Assembly: GCF_001304615.2 (NCBI RefSeq)
Contig: NZ_CP032683.1
Span: 62,001-126,000, forward strand
DNA: 64,000 bases
Direction: 5' to 3'
Source of the DNA: Methanosarcina flavescens
Lineage (GTDB): Archaea > Halobacteriota > Methanosarcinia > Methanosarcinales > Methanosarcinaceae
In this document: piece by piece, positions 20,687 through 30,853 of the stretch
Numbering within the stretch: position 1 is the first letter of the stretch
How the letters are laid out: each line of letters begins with the position of its first letter
The notes under the pieces: generated by a model
The model's input: only the letters and a program-made list of their open reading frames with translations
Databases searched by the model: none
Told to the model about the DNA's origin: nothing
Translations under genes and position numbers: made by a program

Positions 20687-22588
20687 TTAAACCTGGTTAA
20701 TAAAATTATCCAGTTCTTTTTTCAGCATCTGGCTGAGGATTTTTCCATCGACCGCACCCCTGTATTCCTTCATGACAATGCCCATAAGGGGACCAAGAGC
20801 TGCTGGACCTTTTTCCCTGATAAAGTCTCCTCTCTCCCTGACTGTTTTCTTGATGAAATTCTCGACCTCCTGAGGGTCAAAGGCACTGAGCCCAAGCTTT
20901 GAAATCGCTTCAGGAACACTCAGCTCCGGCTCTTTTGCAAGAGCGGTCAGAAGATCCTGGATAGCTTCTTTTGCAATTTCCTGATTTGAGATGGCTGCAA
21001 AAAGCCCTTTGAAATGTTCGTCCGTAAGATTTTCGGTATCAACCCCGTTTCTCCTGATTTCCGGAACGATTCCCACAAGCGTTCTGGCGATCAGGGTTGA
21101 GTTTACGTTTACATCTTTTCTGTAAGTTCCGATCAGGTTCTCAAAGAGAGGAAGATACTTTGAATACGCTATTTTTTCGGCAAGCTCTTTATTCAGGCCA
21201 TTTTCGGAGATAAAACGCTTCGCCCGCTCGGTCAGAAGTTCAGGAGTCTCGATTGAGTCAAAGTATTCCTGTGAAATTTCTATCTGAGGTACATCGGTTT
21301 CAGGGTACATCCTTGCTGCTCCCGGAAGGGGGCGCATATAAGCAGTATTTCCATCGGGAAGGGCTCTTCGGGTTTCTTCAGGAACTCCTTTAATTGCCTC
21401 TTTTGCCCTCGCAATAACCGCTTCGATTGCAAGCCTGGCTTTTTCGGGTTCGTCTGCAACCATTATTACGGCATCCTCAGGATGTGCACCTATTGCGTCC
21501 CTGACTGCCTGGACTTCCTTCTCGGTTATCCCGTAGTTGGGAAGTTCATCGGTATGGAAAATTCCTCCTACACCAGCAGTCTTTGCCCTGTCCGAAAATT
21601 CAGTCCCGAGCCTTCTTCCTGGCTGCACTTCTTTGCCTACGAGTCCCTCGAATTTCCTTAGAAGGGCAGCAAGAATTGTGCCTTTTTTCACGCCTTTTTG
21701 CAGGACCCTGGACTTTGTGTCCATGAAAAGCCCTGTTACGTCATAAATCTCTTCGCAGACGAAGGCTTTTCTTTCCATGAGTTCCTGCCGGATAAAAAGA
21801 AGATTCAACTGCCTTTCTACTTCCCTGCGGACGATATCTTCTATGAGGTCAAGCGCCTGTACGCCTTTTATTTCAACTCTTGCGCCATCGGCAATTGAGA
21901 TATTTACATCCTGCCTGATTGTTCCAAGCCCCCGCTTTACTTTCCCTGTGGATCTGAGGAACATTCCTATCTGCTCAGCAACCTCTCGGGCATGGCGAGG
22001 GGACTTTATATCCGGCGCAGTGGCGATTTCTACAAGCGGGATTCCCAGCCTGTCAAGGGAATAAATGATTGAGTCTCCGATTTCCTCTATTTTCTGGGCA
22101 GCTTCTTCTTCCACGCAGAGGCTATCAATCCCGCAACGCCCTTCCGAGGTTTCAATATACCCGTTGCTTGCAAGAAAAGCCGTTCTCTGAAACCCGCTTG
22201 TATTCGACCCATCTACCACGATTTTTCTCATAACGTGCATCTGGTCCACAGGTTTCATGTTGAAGAGTTTTGCAATCCCGAGGGAAATCTCCAGGGCTTC
22301 CTTATTCAGTTCTCTTGGAGGTTCCTCATCATTTTCTACAAGGCAGGTCGTATCATACGCCTTATAGATATACTTCCTCCTGATCTTGGTCTGCTCCACC
22401 GCAGCCCTGTCCTTTTCTCCCATCTCACTTTCCGTAGCTCTGAGATACCTGAAAAACTCAAAGTCTGAATCCCTTACATCCCTTATAAGGGTAGGACACC
22501 TGCAGAACAGCTTCTCTTTCGAGTCCAGCTGCTGGTGGATCTCAAGCCCGGCTTTCAGCCCAAGTTCACTGTAATCGTATTTTTCCAT
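20687..22588 (-). CDS. gatE: Glutamyl-tRNA(Gln) amidotransferase, subunit E
   Basis: 633 residues, the archaeal length. With GatD it converts Glu-tRNA(Gln) to Gln-tRNA(Gln). The N-terminal GatB-type kinase domain begins [22 protein letters not shown] and includes [13 protein letters not shown]; a GAD-type insert lies in the middle; a Yqey-like tRNA-binding tail ends the protein ([19 protein letters not shown]). GatD is not next to it. The ATG is preceded by GGGTGA. Confidence 0.97.
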   Translation of the reverse strand: MEKYDYSELGLKAGLEIHQQLDSKEKLFCRCPTLIRDVRDSDFEFFRYLRATESEMGEKDRAAVEQTKIRRKYIYKAYDTTCLVENDEEPPRELNKEALEISLGIAKLFNMKPVDQMHVMRKIVVDGSNTSGFQRTAFLASNGYIETSEGRCGIDSLCVEEEAAQKIEEIGDSIIYSLDRLGIPLVEIATAPDIKSPRHAREVAEQIGMFLRSTGKVKRGLGTIRQDVNISIADGARVEIKGVQALDLIEDIVRREVERQLNLLFIRQELMERKAFVCEEIYDVTGLFMDTKSRVLQKGVKKGTILAALLRKFEGLVGKEVQPGRRLGTEFSDRAKTAGVGGIFHTDELPNYGITEKEVQAVRDAIGAHPEDAVIMVADEPEKARLAIEAVIARAKEAIKGVPEETRRALPDGNTAYMRPLPGAARMYPETDVPQIEISQEYFDSIETPELLTERAKRFISENGLNKELAEKIAYSKYLPLFENLIGTYRKDVNVNSTLIARTLVGIVPEIRRNGVDTENLTDEHFKGLFAAISNQEIAKEAIQDLLTALAKEPELSVPEAISKLGLSAFDPQEVENFIKKTVRERGDFIREKGPAALGPLMGIVMKEYRGAVDGKILSQMLKKELDNFINQV

Positions 22589-22639
22589 ATTTTCACCCGA
22601 ATCTAAGCAGGAAGCGCCTTAATTCTCCTTAACTCCCAT

Positions 22640-22720
22640 AAGATCTTATCAATTTCTTTGAATATTAACTGAGTCTCCCTGAATACTAACCAAATTTCCT
22701 CGAATATTAGCTGAATTTCA
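22640..22720. repeat. Imperfect short repeats upstream of gatE
   Basis: GAATATTAACTGA, GAATACTAACCAA and GAATATTAGCTGA recur at about 27-base intervals in the spacer between gatE and the IS1 element. They may reflect slippage. The rest of this spacer shows no gene. Confidence 0.5.
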
Positions 22721-23010
22721 TTAGTTTTTCTTTAAATTATCTTTAATATTCCCTTCAGCTCTTTCTAATTTTCTTTTAAATCCTTTCCTTTAAATTGCGT
22801 CCTTTTGCTCTCCTTCAGTATTAAATCCTTGGCTCGTTACTTCCTCTCTTATCTTTAAACTTTTTTGCGCTCGATTCCTCTCTTAGTTTTTTAGGTGCTG
22901 TACTGTTAATTGTCAATTATTATTGATAGTAGCTGGGAAAGAATTGAATGTAAAAAGTATGATAGAAGGTATAAAAGTATCTCTGTATATAAGAGTGAAA
23001 CTATCTTATT

Positions 23011-23772
23011 GACAGGTTGGTATTGTTAATTAAATATTGTTAACTCTTTATTTCTATATTTCATTAAGAGAAGAACAGAGTACTTTAGCATTTCAAGACT
23101 CTTAGTATAACACTTTATCTTTCGTCTCAACCTTGCCAGAAAGTGCCTCAATATGCTATTATATCCTTCAATTGTATGCGTTTTTGCTTTGGATTGAGTA
23201 TGAATCATTTCTAGGAGAAACTCTGCATATGCCTTCCAGTGATCGGTCATTACTTCTCCAATCTCTTTGTTCTCTAATTTTTCCCGGAGTTGTTGTCCAG
23301 TTTCCGTTCCTCTGCTACCAAAAGAGCAGTCGATGAACTTTTTCCCAACTCTATCAACAACAATCCAGATCCAGCAATACTTTTTTTGTTACCGACGTAA
23401 GTATGCATTTCATCCAGTTCAATAATAGATATCTCATTTTCACTTTTTAGGTTCTCTAAGTCCTGACCAAATTTCTTTATCCATTTTTGGACAGAAACAT
23501 GACTTACTCCTAAAAATCGCCCTATTGAGCGAAAACCTAATCCTTCAAGATAAAGTTGTAAAGCCTGTCTTTTAACAGAAGGGGAACTAGCAGTTGACTT
23601 TAACTCTACTGAATAGTTATATCCGCAATCATGGCATTTGTAGCGTTGACGTCCAGCAACTATACCGTTCTTTTTGCGATTAGAACTCTTACATCTTGGG
23701 CAATTCATGCAAAAATATAGGTTATCATACGATATAACTATATTTACTTACCAAAACCGAAGGGTTAAATAA
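23011..23772 (-). mobile_element. IS1-family insertion sequence
   Basis: The element carries an InsA-InsB' type transposase read by a -1 frameshift. A 9-base direct repeat (TATCTTATT) at 23002-23010 and 23773-23781 is a candidate target duplication, used here to set the ends. The terminal inverted repeats are poor (GGTTGGTA near the left, GGTTTTGGTA on the right reverse strand), so the ends are uncertain by some tens of bases. Confidence 0.75.
23026..23708 (-). CDS. IS1-family transposase, two frames joined by -1 frameshift
   Basis: The first frame (23708-23274) starts with a zinc finger (CPRCKSSNRKKNG ... CHDCGY) and a helix-turn-helix, ending with the first catalytic Asp in ELDEMHTYVG. The second frame (to 23026) carries YCWIW, MTDHWKAY with the second Asp and HTIEGYNSILR with the Glu, so the DDE triad is complete only in the fusion. 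The junction is a run of seven A on the minus strand (23387-23381, AAC AAA AAA AG); a -1 slip gives KKYCWIW, the family sequence. This matches known IS1 frameshifting, so the element may still be active. Confidence 0.85.
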
Positions 23773-23781
23773 TATCTTATT

Positions 23782-24197
23782 AAAGAGTGAATGAGTAAAG
23801 ATCTTTGTTTTCCATCTTAACTTTTGTTTGAATTTAATTTAGGAGTATACATTTCGCTATGTTTAACTCTTTTACCTATCGGTCTGTAGACTTTAACAAC
23901 AGGTCAGCCATAAAGGTAACCTTCAAGAGCTTATGTTCCAGAGCTGTAAAATTCTTATGTTTGCGTCTTAAATAAAACTGTCTGCTAGAAATATATATGT
24001 TTCAACAGCTCAAATTTTAGCGCATATGAATGTAATTCGACACTGCCGCGTTTACACGTACTAATCTAACAAAAATAAACAGATAACTTCCGCCATAAAT
24101 ATACGATTTAGAACAAAAATTTACGTTTACTAATACAATTTCTTAAATTCTTATATGAATTTCATATTCCTTGATATATACTAAAGTAAATATTAAA
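23782..24197. other. AT-rich spacer
   Basis: No gene is supported. A TATA-like GATATATACT at 24172-24181 could serve the following gene. Confidence 0.4.
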
Positions 24198-24220
24198 GTC
24201 TGGAAGAGTAATTTCCAGAC
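24198..24220 (+). promoter_or_regulatory. Palindrome just upstream of the beta-propeller gene
   Basis: A perfect 8-bp inverted repeat (GTCTGGAA / TTCCAGAC) with a 7-base gap lies 24 bases before the ATG and is followed by a T-rich run and the ribosome site GGGGGAATG. It sits about 20-40 bases after a TATA-like box, so it could be an operator or a leader hairpin. Confidence 0.45.
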
Positions 24221-24243
24221 ATCTTTATTTTTGGGGGAATGAT

Positions 24244-25644
24244 ATGAAAATCAAACATATGTTAATAATTTGCTTTTTTATTTCTTTATTATTAATATCT
24301 ACAGGAACAGCAACTGCAGCGGTAGCCGAAGGAAATGAGACTAAGATTACTGCCGATGAAGCCGATCAGAGCAACTCTGCGATATTCGGTGACATTATAG
24401 TCTGGGAAGATTATCGCAATGCTGACGGCTACGAGTCTACAGATATCTATGCTTACGACCTTTCCACTGGTAAGGAAATGAGAATAACCAACAATACATC
24501 CCTGAAGTACTCGCCTGTCATTTACGGAGACAAAATAGCATGGGAAGATAACCGCAATGGGAACTGGGATATTTACGTTTACAACCTTTCAACATCCACG
24601 GAGACGCGGATCACTCGAAATGAGTTCGACCAATATGCGCCTTCCCTCTATGAAGACAAACTGGTCTGGCTGGATGGGCGCCACGGAGGAGGAAGTCTGG
24701 ATGCTGACCACTGGCCTGAAGGAAACTGGGATGTTTTCATGTACAACCTATCCACCTCCACAGGAATCCGGATTACCAAGAACGAATCATGGAAGACTTT
24801 CCCAGCAATCTATGAAGATAAAATCATCTGGGTAGACGGGCGGAACGGCGAGCCTCTATACTCGCACCAGATCGTTGATGGGGATCTCTACATGTATGAC
24901 CTCTCAACAGCGCAGGAAACCAGTCTCGTCTCAGGTGTTTCTTCCGATGCCAGGCCTGACATTTATAAGGACAGAATAGTCTGGGAAGATGACCGCAATC
25001 GAAACTCCGATATCTATATGTACGACCTTGTAACCTCCACCGAGGTTCAGATAACCGACAATGAAGCAGAACAGTGGCGCCCTGCTCTCTATGAAGACAG
25101 GATAATCTGGACGGATTATCGCAATGGTAACGGATGGGATAATCCTGACATTTATATGTACAACCTCTCCACTTCCGAAGAAATGCAGATAACGACAAGC
25201 GAATCTGAGCAGTGGGCGGATGACATCTTCGGCGACAGGGTTGTATGGACCGATAACCGCAACGGAAATAACGATATTTACATGTTCACTCTCCGGGCTT
25301 CTGGAGAAACTATAGAAGAAAAAGCTGCTAAGAAAGAAACTGTAGAGGAAAAAACTGATAAAAAAGAACTGTCTAAGATGAATTCCGTAGAAGAGCTGAA
25401 AAAACTCAAAGCACATGTGAATTCTCTTGACATGGAGCCCTCTGCAAAGAATTTGCTCAATGCAAAGCTCAGGTATACGATCAAGTCTCTTGAAGCCGGG
25501 GACACTGATACAGCCATGGTTAAGCTTGGCTTTTACATTGAATGCGTTTTAATCATGGAAGCAGAAGGCAGGATAGAAAGCGAAGATGCAGATTATATAA
25601 TCAGCGAAGCCAAAAGAATTTTCGATATGATAGAAAGTTCGTGA
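24244..25644 (+). CDS. Secreted TolB-like beta-propeller repeat protein
   Basis: 466 residues. An N-terminal signal peptide (KIKHMLIICFF then hydrophobic to ATAAVA) points to export. Residues about 30-350 form seven or so repeats of about 45 residues, each reading YGDKIVWEDNRNGN.DIYMYNLSTSTE..IT, a TolB/YVTN-like propeller blade pattern common in Methanosarcina surface proteins. The C-terminal 110 residues are charged and helical (KKETVEEKTDKKE, then VEELKKLKAHV). No membrane anchor or sorting tail is seen, so it is probably secreted or bound by other surface proteins. A strong ribosome site precedes ATG. Confidence 0.87.
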   Translation: MKIKHMLIICFFISLLLISTGTATAAVAEGNETKITADEADQSNSAIFGDIIVWEDYRNADGYESTDIYAYDLSTGKEMRITNNTSLKYSPVIYGDKIAWEDNRNGNWDIYVYNLSTSTETRITRNEFDQYAPSLYEDKLVWLDGRHGGGSLDADHWPEGNWDVFMYNLSTSTGIRITKNESWKTFPAIYEDKIIWVDGRNGEPLYSHQIVDGDLYMYDLSTAQETSLVSGVSSDARPDIYKDRIVWEDDRNRNSDIYMYDLVTSTEVQITDNEAEQWRPALYEDRIIWTDYRNGNGWDNPDIYMYNLSTSEEMQITTSESEQWADDIFGDRVVWTDNRNGNNDIYMFTLRASGETIEEKAAKKETVEEKTDKKELSKMNSVEELKKLKAHVNSLDMEPSAKNLLNAKLRYTIKSLEAGDTDTAMVKLGFYIECVLIMEAEGRIESEDADYIISEAKRIFDMIESS

Positions 25645-25958
25645 AGTTTTAGAGGGTGATGTACGCCTTTGCAGCATTGAATGTATTTACAATAGCATAT
25701 ATTTTATCACATATGTCTCACGCCTATAGCACGCATTATGTGCTTATGACGTGGGTCATGTGCTTATAACATACATCTAAGATAAGCAGGATTTGTATTG
25801 TTTAAATAACGATGATATATCCTGATATTCACCTCTTTCATTCTTTTTTTATTTCAGAGTTTTCAGTCATGAAAATTATCTTACAAATCTATGAATTGTG
25901 TCAGCCTTCCTGATCGGCTGCCAGTTGACCAGGATGCTGTAAGTCTAAAGCCGGGCTG

Positions 25959-26000
25959 TATCAGTCGCGGTCTATTAAGTATCAGTCGCGATCTATTAGA
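25959..26000. repeat. Two tandem 21-bp repeats
   Basis: TATCAGTCGCGGTCTATTAA is followed directly by a near copy (TATCAGTCGCGATCTATTAG). The surrounding spacer 25645-26001 has no other gene-like content. Confidence 0.75.
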
Positions 26001-26001
26001 G

Positions 26002-26190
26002 TTAAATGAACTTGATTACTAACAAGGAAAACAGAGTGATAAAACAGATAAAAATAAATAAGTGCATCACTATTCCGAGAGCTACCTCATGAGTCACCTC
26101 ATGATCCTTTAGATATGGAATGTTCTGCTTTATAGTTGAGAGAAAATTTCCAATAGAATCTGCCATGCTTATACAATAATTTTTTCCCAT
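26002..26190 (-). CDS. Small membrane protein, uncharacterised
   Basis: 62 residues from ATG at 26190, or 54 from the second ATG (MADSIGNF). The C-terminal half is one hydrophobic helix (LGIVMHLFIFICFITLFSLLVI). I do not recognise it, and no good ribosome site is visible. It lies divergently from the universal stress protein gene. Confidence 0.4.
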   Translation of the reverse strand: MGKNYCISMADSIGNFLSTIKQNIPYLKDHEVTHEVALGIVMHLFIFICFITLFSLLVIKFI

Positions 26191-26376
26191 ATATAGAATT
26201 ATAGTTTTGAACCGGTGCAGCCGCTATAGAAATAATACAGTATAAATCGACTTCTCAGACTAACATGAAAAAGTTAACCTGGCTTTTCACTTTCAGGTCT
26301 CCGATGCTGTTATATTTCGTGCAGGTTAATAGGTAAATGGTGATTTTTCATAAGGGACGTTACTTTTAAGAAAATA

Positions 26377-26802
26377 ATGATTGCAACTGACGGTTCGGTC
26401 TGCTCAAGGATTGCTGCCAATAGAGGGATAGAACTTGCCAGGTTGAGCGGAGGAACAGTTTATGCGGTTTATGTAGTATCCACAGAGTACTTTTCTTCCA
26501 TGGCTGTGGATTTTGACCGGGAGAGGATGCATGAAGCTTTGAGGAAGGAGGGATGCAAAGCTGTAAGCTACATAAACGAGATAGGAGAACTGGAAAACGT
26601 TAATGTGGAAACCATCCTGCTTGAGGGCCATCCTGCCGATGAACTAATCAGGTATGCAGAGGAAGAAAAAATGGATATCATTGTTATGGGCATGATTGGG
26701 AGAACAGGCCTTGACAGGCTGATCCTGGGCAGCGTCGCAGAAAAAGTGATCCGGCACTCAAAAGTTCCTGTAATGGTCATAAAAGAGAAATGTGACTCCT
26801 GA
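26377..26802 (+). CDS. Universal stress protein (UspA family)
   Basis: 141 residues, one Usp domain of the ATP-binding type: IATDGS at the start and the G-x2-G-x9-GS loop in GMIGRTGLDRLILGS, then VIRHSKVPVMVIK. The role is in stress response and is not more precisely known. The start is odd: the usual family N-terminus (FKKIMIATDGS) is encoded in frame upstream of this ATG, but no ATG, GTG or TTG is found there before the in-frame stop at 26341. So either the protein begins at this methionine or a rare start codon is used. Confidence 0.88.
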   Translation: MIATDGSVCSRIAANRGIELARLSGGTVYAVYVVSTEYFSSMAVDFDRERMHEALRKEGCKAVSYINEIGELENVNVETILLEGHPADELIRYAEEEKMDIIVMGMIGRTGLDRLILGSVAEKVIRHSKVPVMVIKEKCDS

Positions 26803-26999
26803 GATGGGGACCTGCAGGCTATGGATTGCAGCCTTAAAGCTCTCCCCGTGCCTGCAACTTTCCCTATGTATGGAGCTTCATATCTAATTCTTATACCTTA
26901 ATTTCATCTCTGAATTTTCACAGTTTACCCTCAGCTTATCCCAGTTTTCTTCTGAGCTGATTTTGAGGATTTAAGGTCCGGTTCCCTCTCTTTAAGCCC

Positions 27000-28445
27000 T
27001 CAGCCTTCGATCTTCTTTTTCACGACTGCAGCTACATTTTTCGGGGAGTCGGTTTCCCAGAGTTTCCTGATTTTAGCGTTCCTGAGGGCTGGCATAAGGG
27101 CTTCAAGCTTTGCCTGCACGGCTGCAAGAAGTTCTTCATCAACTCCAGGAGGCTCAATGCCCATGAACTTCTGTGCTTTAAGGGTCTCGGTTTCCCTGGG
27201 AACGGCACGGTCGACACCTTTCCTTACTCCTGTCTTCAGGGCTTCGATTGCGTCCCTCCACTGCGCAGCCCAGGGAGTATCAGGAATCTCGGTATGGTGA
27301 ATCTCTGTCCTTTCCACTTTAATGGCGTCAAGGTGGCAGGCTTTCACACAGGCTCCGCAGTAAGTACAGAAATCCTCTTCAAAAGCAATTTTCCGCGGGT
27401 CTTCAGGATCGGTAGGCACATACCACAGTTCCGAAGGACAAACGTTGAAACAGCCGCGGCAGCCCTGCGGATCGCACTCCTTCAGATTCTTTTCTATAAG
27501 GCTAAGTTGTCCTTCCATAGGCTTTTGCAGGTCTACGGCTTCATACGGGCAGACCGTTTTACAGCGGGCACACTGCGTACACTTCAGTTCGTCTACCGTG
27601 ACTTTCCCCTCGACCTTTGGAGCCTCGCATGGGCGCTCTCCTGTAACTTTTATTGCTTCTTCGGGGCAGATATCCTGGCAGAGCACACAGTAATCGCAAT
27701 TATCCTCATCTACAAGCAACTGCTCGAAAGGCACGGGATTTTCAGGAGTGGGTTCGCGTTCGAGCAGGATGAAAGCGTCACAGAACCGGGCACAGATTCC
27801 ACAAAAATTGCATTTCTCAGTGTCAATTGCAATTTCACCCTCTGCCCCTTCCTTTAAAGGCGCAATTTCTTCTTTTTTCGGAAAGGTGAACTCCACCTCG
27901 ATTGCATCCTGAGGGCAGGCTCCCTCACAGAGTGCACAGGGGAGACACTTCTCATTTATCTTAACATAGGTATCATACTTGGGGTACTGATTCTCATCAG
28001 GAACCTCTCCCACAGCCTCAAAGGTGATGGCATGCATAGGGCAAAGGTTTGAGCACATTCTGCAGAAAGTACACTTCTCAAGGTCCATAATTACCGCAGG
28101 TGCGTCAAGTCCGGTTGCAATTTCATGAATGGGACCCATCTCAAGGGCTTTTGTAGGGCAGATATCAGCACAAATTCCACAGCCATTACAGCGCTTGTAG
28201 TCATAATCCAGGGTTTTGATAGACTTCTCGGTTGCCTGGGTATAGATAAAATGGGAACCCTGGAGATCCATGCTGGTTGTAACCGTAATCCTTTCCTGGG
28301 ATTCCTCCTCAGCAGTCTCGGGTGCTTCAGCTTCGAGATCTTCGGTTTCGAACTCCTCGGTTTCAGCCTCTATAACTTCGTTTTCTCCGGTTTCGCAGCA
28401 TCCCCTGCATAAAGGAACTTCCCGTTCTGTGTACTCCTCGCTCAC
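27000..28445 (-). CDS. Polyferredoxin with eight cluster motifs, partner of HdrA
   Basis: 481 residues. Eight Cys-rich motifs can be read: CNGCGICADICP, CTFCRMCSNLCP, CLPCALCEGACP, CNFCGICARFCD, CDYCVLCQDICP, CTQCARCKTVCP, CRGCFNVCP and CTYCGACVKAC, so up to about eight [4Fe-4S] clusters as an electron wire. The N-terminal 55 residues are very acidic and include a further CRGCC. It starts with GTG, and the GTGA overlaps the stop of hdrA by 4 bases, so the two are coupled. A polyferredoxin next to HdrA is known in Methanosarcina. The HdrB and HdrC subunits are not in the window. Confidence 0.9.
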   Translation of the reverse strand: MSEEYTEREVPLCRGCCETGENEVIEAETEEFETEDLEAEAPETAEEESQERITVTTSMDLQGSHFIYTQATEKSIKTLDYDYKRCNGCGICADICPTKALEMGPIHEIATGLDAPAVIMDLEKCTFCRMCSNLCPMHAITFEAVGEVPDENQYPKYDTYVKINEKCLPCALCEGACPQDAIEVEFTFPKKEEIAPLKEGAEGEIAIDTEKCNFCGICARFCDAFILLEREPTPENPVPFEQLLVDEDNCDYCVLCQDICPEEAIKVTGERPCEAPKVEGKVTVDELKCTQCARCKTVCPYEAVDLQKPMEGQLSLIEKNLKECDPQGCRGCFNVCPSELWYVPTDPEDPRKIAFEEDFCTYCGACVKACHLDAIKVERTEIHHTEIPDTPWAAQWRDAIEALKTGVRKGVDRAVPRETETLKAQKFMGIEPPGVDEELLAAVQAKLEALMPALRNAKIRKLWETDSPKNVAAVVKKKIEG

Positions 28446-30838
28446 TGTGCCACCTCCCCAAGTTCGTTTCCAGTATCTTCAATTCCAGCCTCTTTAATCT
28501 TGAGCTCGGTGCCTATTGGGCCAATCTCTTCAAGTTCCTTTACAAACTCGGTAATAGTATTTGAGAAACGCTCTCCTTCAGCAGCAGAGATCCACAGGGT
28601 TCTCAGCCGTCGGGGATCGAGTCCAGTATCGCTTATGACTTCCTTTAAAACGTCCATTCTTCGTTTTGCATCAAAATTCCCATGTATATAATGGCACTCA
28701 TCCATCCTGCAGCCTGCAACAAGCACCCCATCGGCTCCGCTTTTTAAGGCTTCAAGTACGAATTCGGGGCTTACCCTTGCAGAGCACATCGTACGCACAA
28801 CCCTAATATTTGTCGGGTAATGAAGCCGCGACATTCCGGTAAGGTCTGCACAGGCATAACTGCACCAGTTGCAGAGGAAAGCCACTATAAAAGGACTCTG
28901 GGATTTGTACGCAGTTGCAGCCCGAATCTGGGCTAGAATCTGTTCGTTTTCGAAGTTCTTCATCTGGATTGCTCCAGCAGGGCAGGCTGCACTGCAGTCT
29001 CCACAGCCGTAACATGAAACCTCGTCTACTATAGCTCTCTTATTTTCTATAGTGATTTTCCCAAATTTGCAGACCTCAAGACAGGTTCTGCATCCTATGC
29101 ATTTTTCAGGATCAACGTGAGCTCCCATAGGATCGGCTTCAAGCTCGCCTGTTCCGAGAAGCTGCATGACCTTGGATGCACATGCACTGCCCTGGGCAAT
29201 TGAGACCTGAATTTCTTTGGGCCCTGAGGCGCAGCCTGCAAGGAAAACCCCGCTTACAGGAGCATCTACAGGGCGCATCTTTGGGTGGGCGCTTGCAAAG
29301 AACCTGTCCGGCCGCCGGGCAAGATTCAGCATTCTGCCTATACCTTCTGCCGCTTTGCTGGGCTCGTAACCCGTAGAGAGCACTACAAGGTCGCAGGCTT
29401 CTTCCTCGATCCGGCACTCCAGGGTGTTTTCATACCTGAGTACGGGCCTGCCGTCCTCGCCTGCATAAATTTCCGCAACCTTTCCCCGGATAAAATCAAC
29501 ACCCATAGCCTGCGTCCTCGTATAGTATTCCTCATACATCTCCCCTGCAGCCCGAATGTCAATGTAATGAATCGTGATCTCGGTATCAGGGTAGCGTTCC
29601 TTAATCATCTGGGAATTCTTGAGTGCAGCCATGCAGCAAACCCTTGAGCAGTACTCATTGCCAACGGTTTTGTCCCTTGACCCGACGCACTGGATGAAAG
29701 CTACGTTTTTCGGGGGTTCGCCTGTGGAGGGTACAATGACTCTTCCGCCTGTAGGCCCTGCCGAGTTAAGCATACGCTCCAGTTGCATGTTTGTTATAAC
29801 ATCAGGGTATTTCCCGAACCCGTACTCCTTTTTCCGTGACGCATCAAAGAGCTGGTACCCCGTTGAAACGATTACTGCTCCGGCTTCAAACTCAATCTCT
29901 TCAGGTTTCTGTTCGTAGTCTACGGCATCGGCAGGGCAGGCCTGTAAACACAGCCCGCAGCCTACACAGTGGTCGGGATCTATAAGCACTACCTGCGGAA
30001 CGGATTGGGGAATTGGCATATATATGGCTCTGGTCTTTCCGATTCCGTAATTCATGGGGTTCTCGATTTCTACAGGACAGACCTCTGCGCAGAGATCGAC
30101 ACAGCCTTTGCATTTATCTTCAAGTATGAATCTCGGTTTGCGTTTGACTTTTACATGGAATTTGCCGACAGACCCTGAAATATCAGTGACTTCGGAATAT
30201 GTGTAAAGGGTAATATTAGGATGGTTCTGGACTTCTGTCATTTTAGGGGCAAGTACACAGATGGAGCAGTCATTAGTGGGGAAGACCTCATTCATCAGAG
30301 CCATTTTGCCTCCTATAGTGGATTCCCTTTCCACCATCGTGACCGGAAAACCGGCGTCGGCAAGATTCAGGGCTGCCTCGATCCCGGCAACTCCTCCTCC
30401 TATGATAAGGACATTTCGGCTGGCTCTGGAATTTGTCGCACTCAGCTCCTTAAGGAACTTTGCCTTTGCAACTCCCATTCTTATAAGGTCAAAGGCTTTC
30501 TGGGTCGCCATCTGGGGGTCATCGGCATGCACCCAGGAGCACTGCTCCCTTATATTTACCATCTCCATGAGGTAGGGGTTTAGCCCGGCTTTTTCCATCA
30601 CATGCCTGAAGGTCTTTTCGTGCAGCCTCGGGGAGCATGCAGCTACTACGACCCTATCGATTTTATTTTCTTTTATATCCTTTATGATGCCTTCCTGTCC
30701 GGAATCGGAACACAGAAACTGTACTTCCCGGGCGAGCACCACATCTTCCAGTTCAGCTGCCATTTCCTGCAGAGCCAGTACATCTATTACTCCCGCAATA
30801 TTCAACCCGCAGTGGCAAATATAGACTCCGATTCGCAT
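28442..30838 (-). CDS. hdrA: CoB-CoM heterodisulfide reductase subunit A with MvhD/FlpD-like tail
   Basis: About 798 residues. HdrA carries the FAD and passes electrons within cytoplasmic heterodisulfide reductase in methanogenesis. The N-terminal domain has VYICHCGLNI; the flavin domain has GGGVAGIEAALNLADAGF and the cluster-binding NDCSICVLAPKM. Ferredoxin motifs are CKGCVDLCAEVCP and CVGCGLCLQACP, then CIGCRTCLEVC and CYGCGDCSAACP near 580-640. The last about 130 residues (FLCNWCSYACADL to ADGVLVAGCRMDECHY) resemble MvhD/FlpD, the small electron-entry protein, here fused. ATG at 30838 is preferred over 30853, as GGAG lies 9 bases before it. Confidence 0.93.
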   Translation of the reverse strand: MRIGVYICHCGLNIAGVIDVLALQEMAAELEDVVLAREVQFLCSDSGQEGIIKDIKENKIDRVVVAACSPRLHEKTFRHVMEKAGLNPYLMEMVNIREQCSWVHADDPQMATQKAFDLIRMGVAKAKFLKELSATNSRASRNVLIIGGGVAGIEAALNLADAGFPVTMVERESTIGGKMALMNEVFPTNDCSICVLAPKMTEVQNHPNITLYTYSEVTDISGSVGKFHVKVKRKPRFILEDKCKGCVDLCAEVCPVEIENPMNYGIGKTRAIYMPIPQSVPQVVLIDPDHCVGCGLCLQACPADAVDYEQKPEEIEFEAGAVIVSTGYQLFDASRKKEYGFGKYPDVITNMQLERMLNSAGPTGGRVIVPSTGEPPKNVAFIQCVGSRDKTVGNEYCSRVCCMAALKNSQMIKERYPDTEITIHYIDIRAAGEMYEEYYTRTQAMGVDFIRGKVAEIYAGEDGRPVLRYENTLECRIEEEACDLVVLSTGYEPSKAAEGIGRMLNLARRPDRFFASAHPKMRPVDAPVSGVFLAGCASGPKEIQVSIAQGSACASKVMQLLGTGELEADPMGAHVDPEKCIGCRTCLEVCKFGKITIENKRAIVDEVSCYGCGDCSAACPAGAIQMKNFENEQILAQIRAATAYKSQSPFIVAFLCNWCSYACADLTGMSRLHYPTNIRVVRTMCSARVSPEFVLEALKSGADGVLVAGCRMDECHYIHGNFDAKRRMDVLKEVISDTGLDPRRLRTLWISAAEGERFSNTITEFVKELEEIGPIGTELKIKEAGIEDTGNELGEVAQ

Positions 30839-30853
30839 AATTGGTGACTCCAT

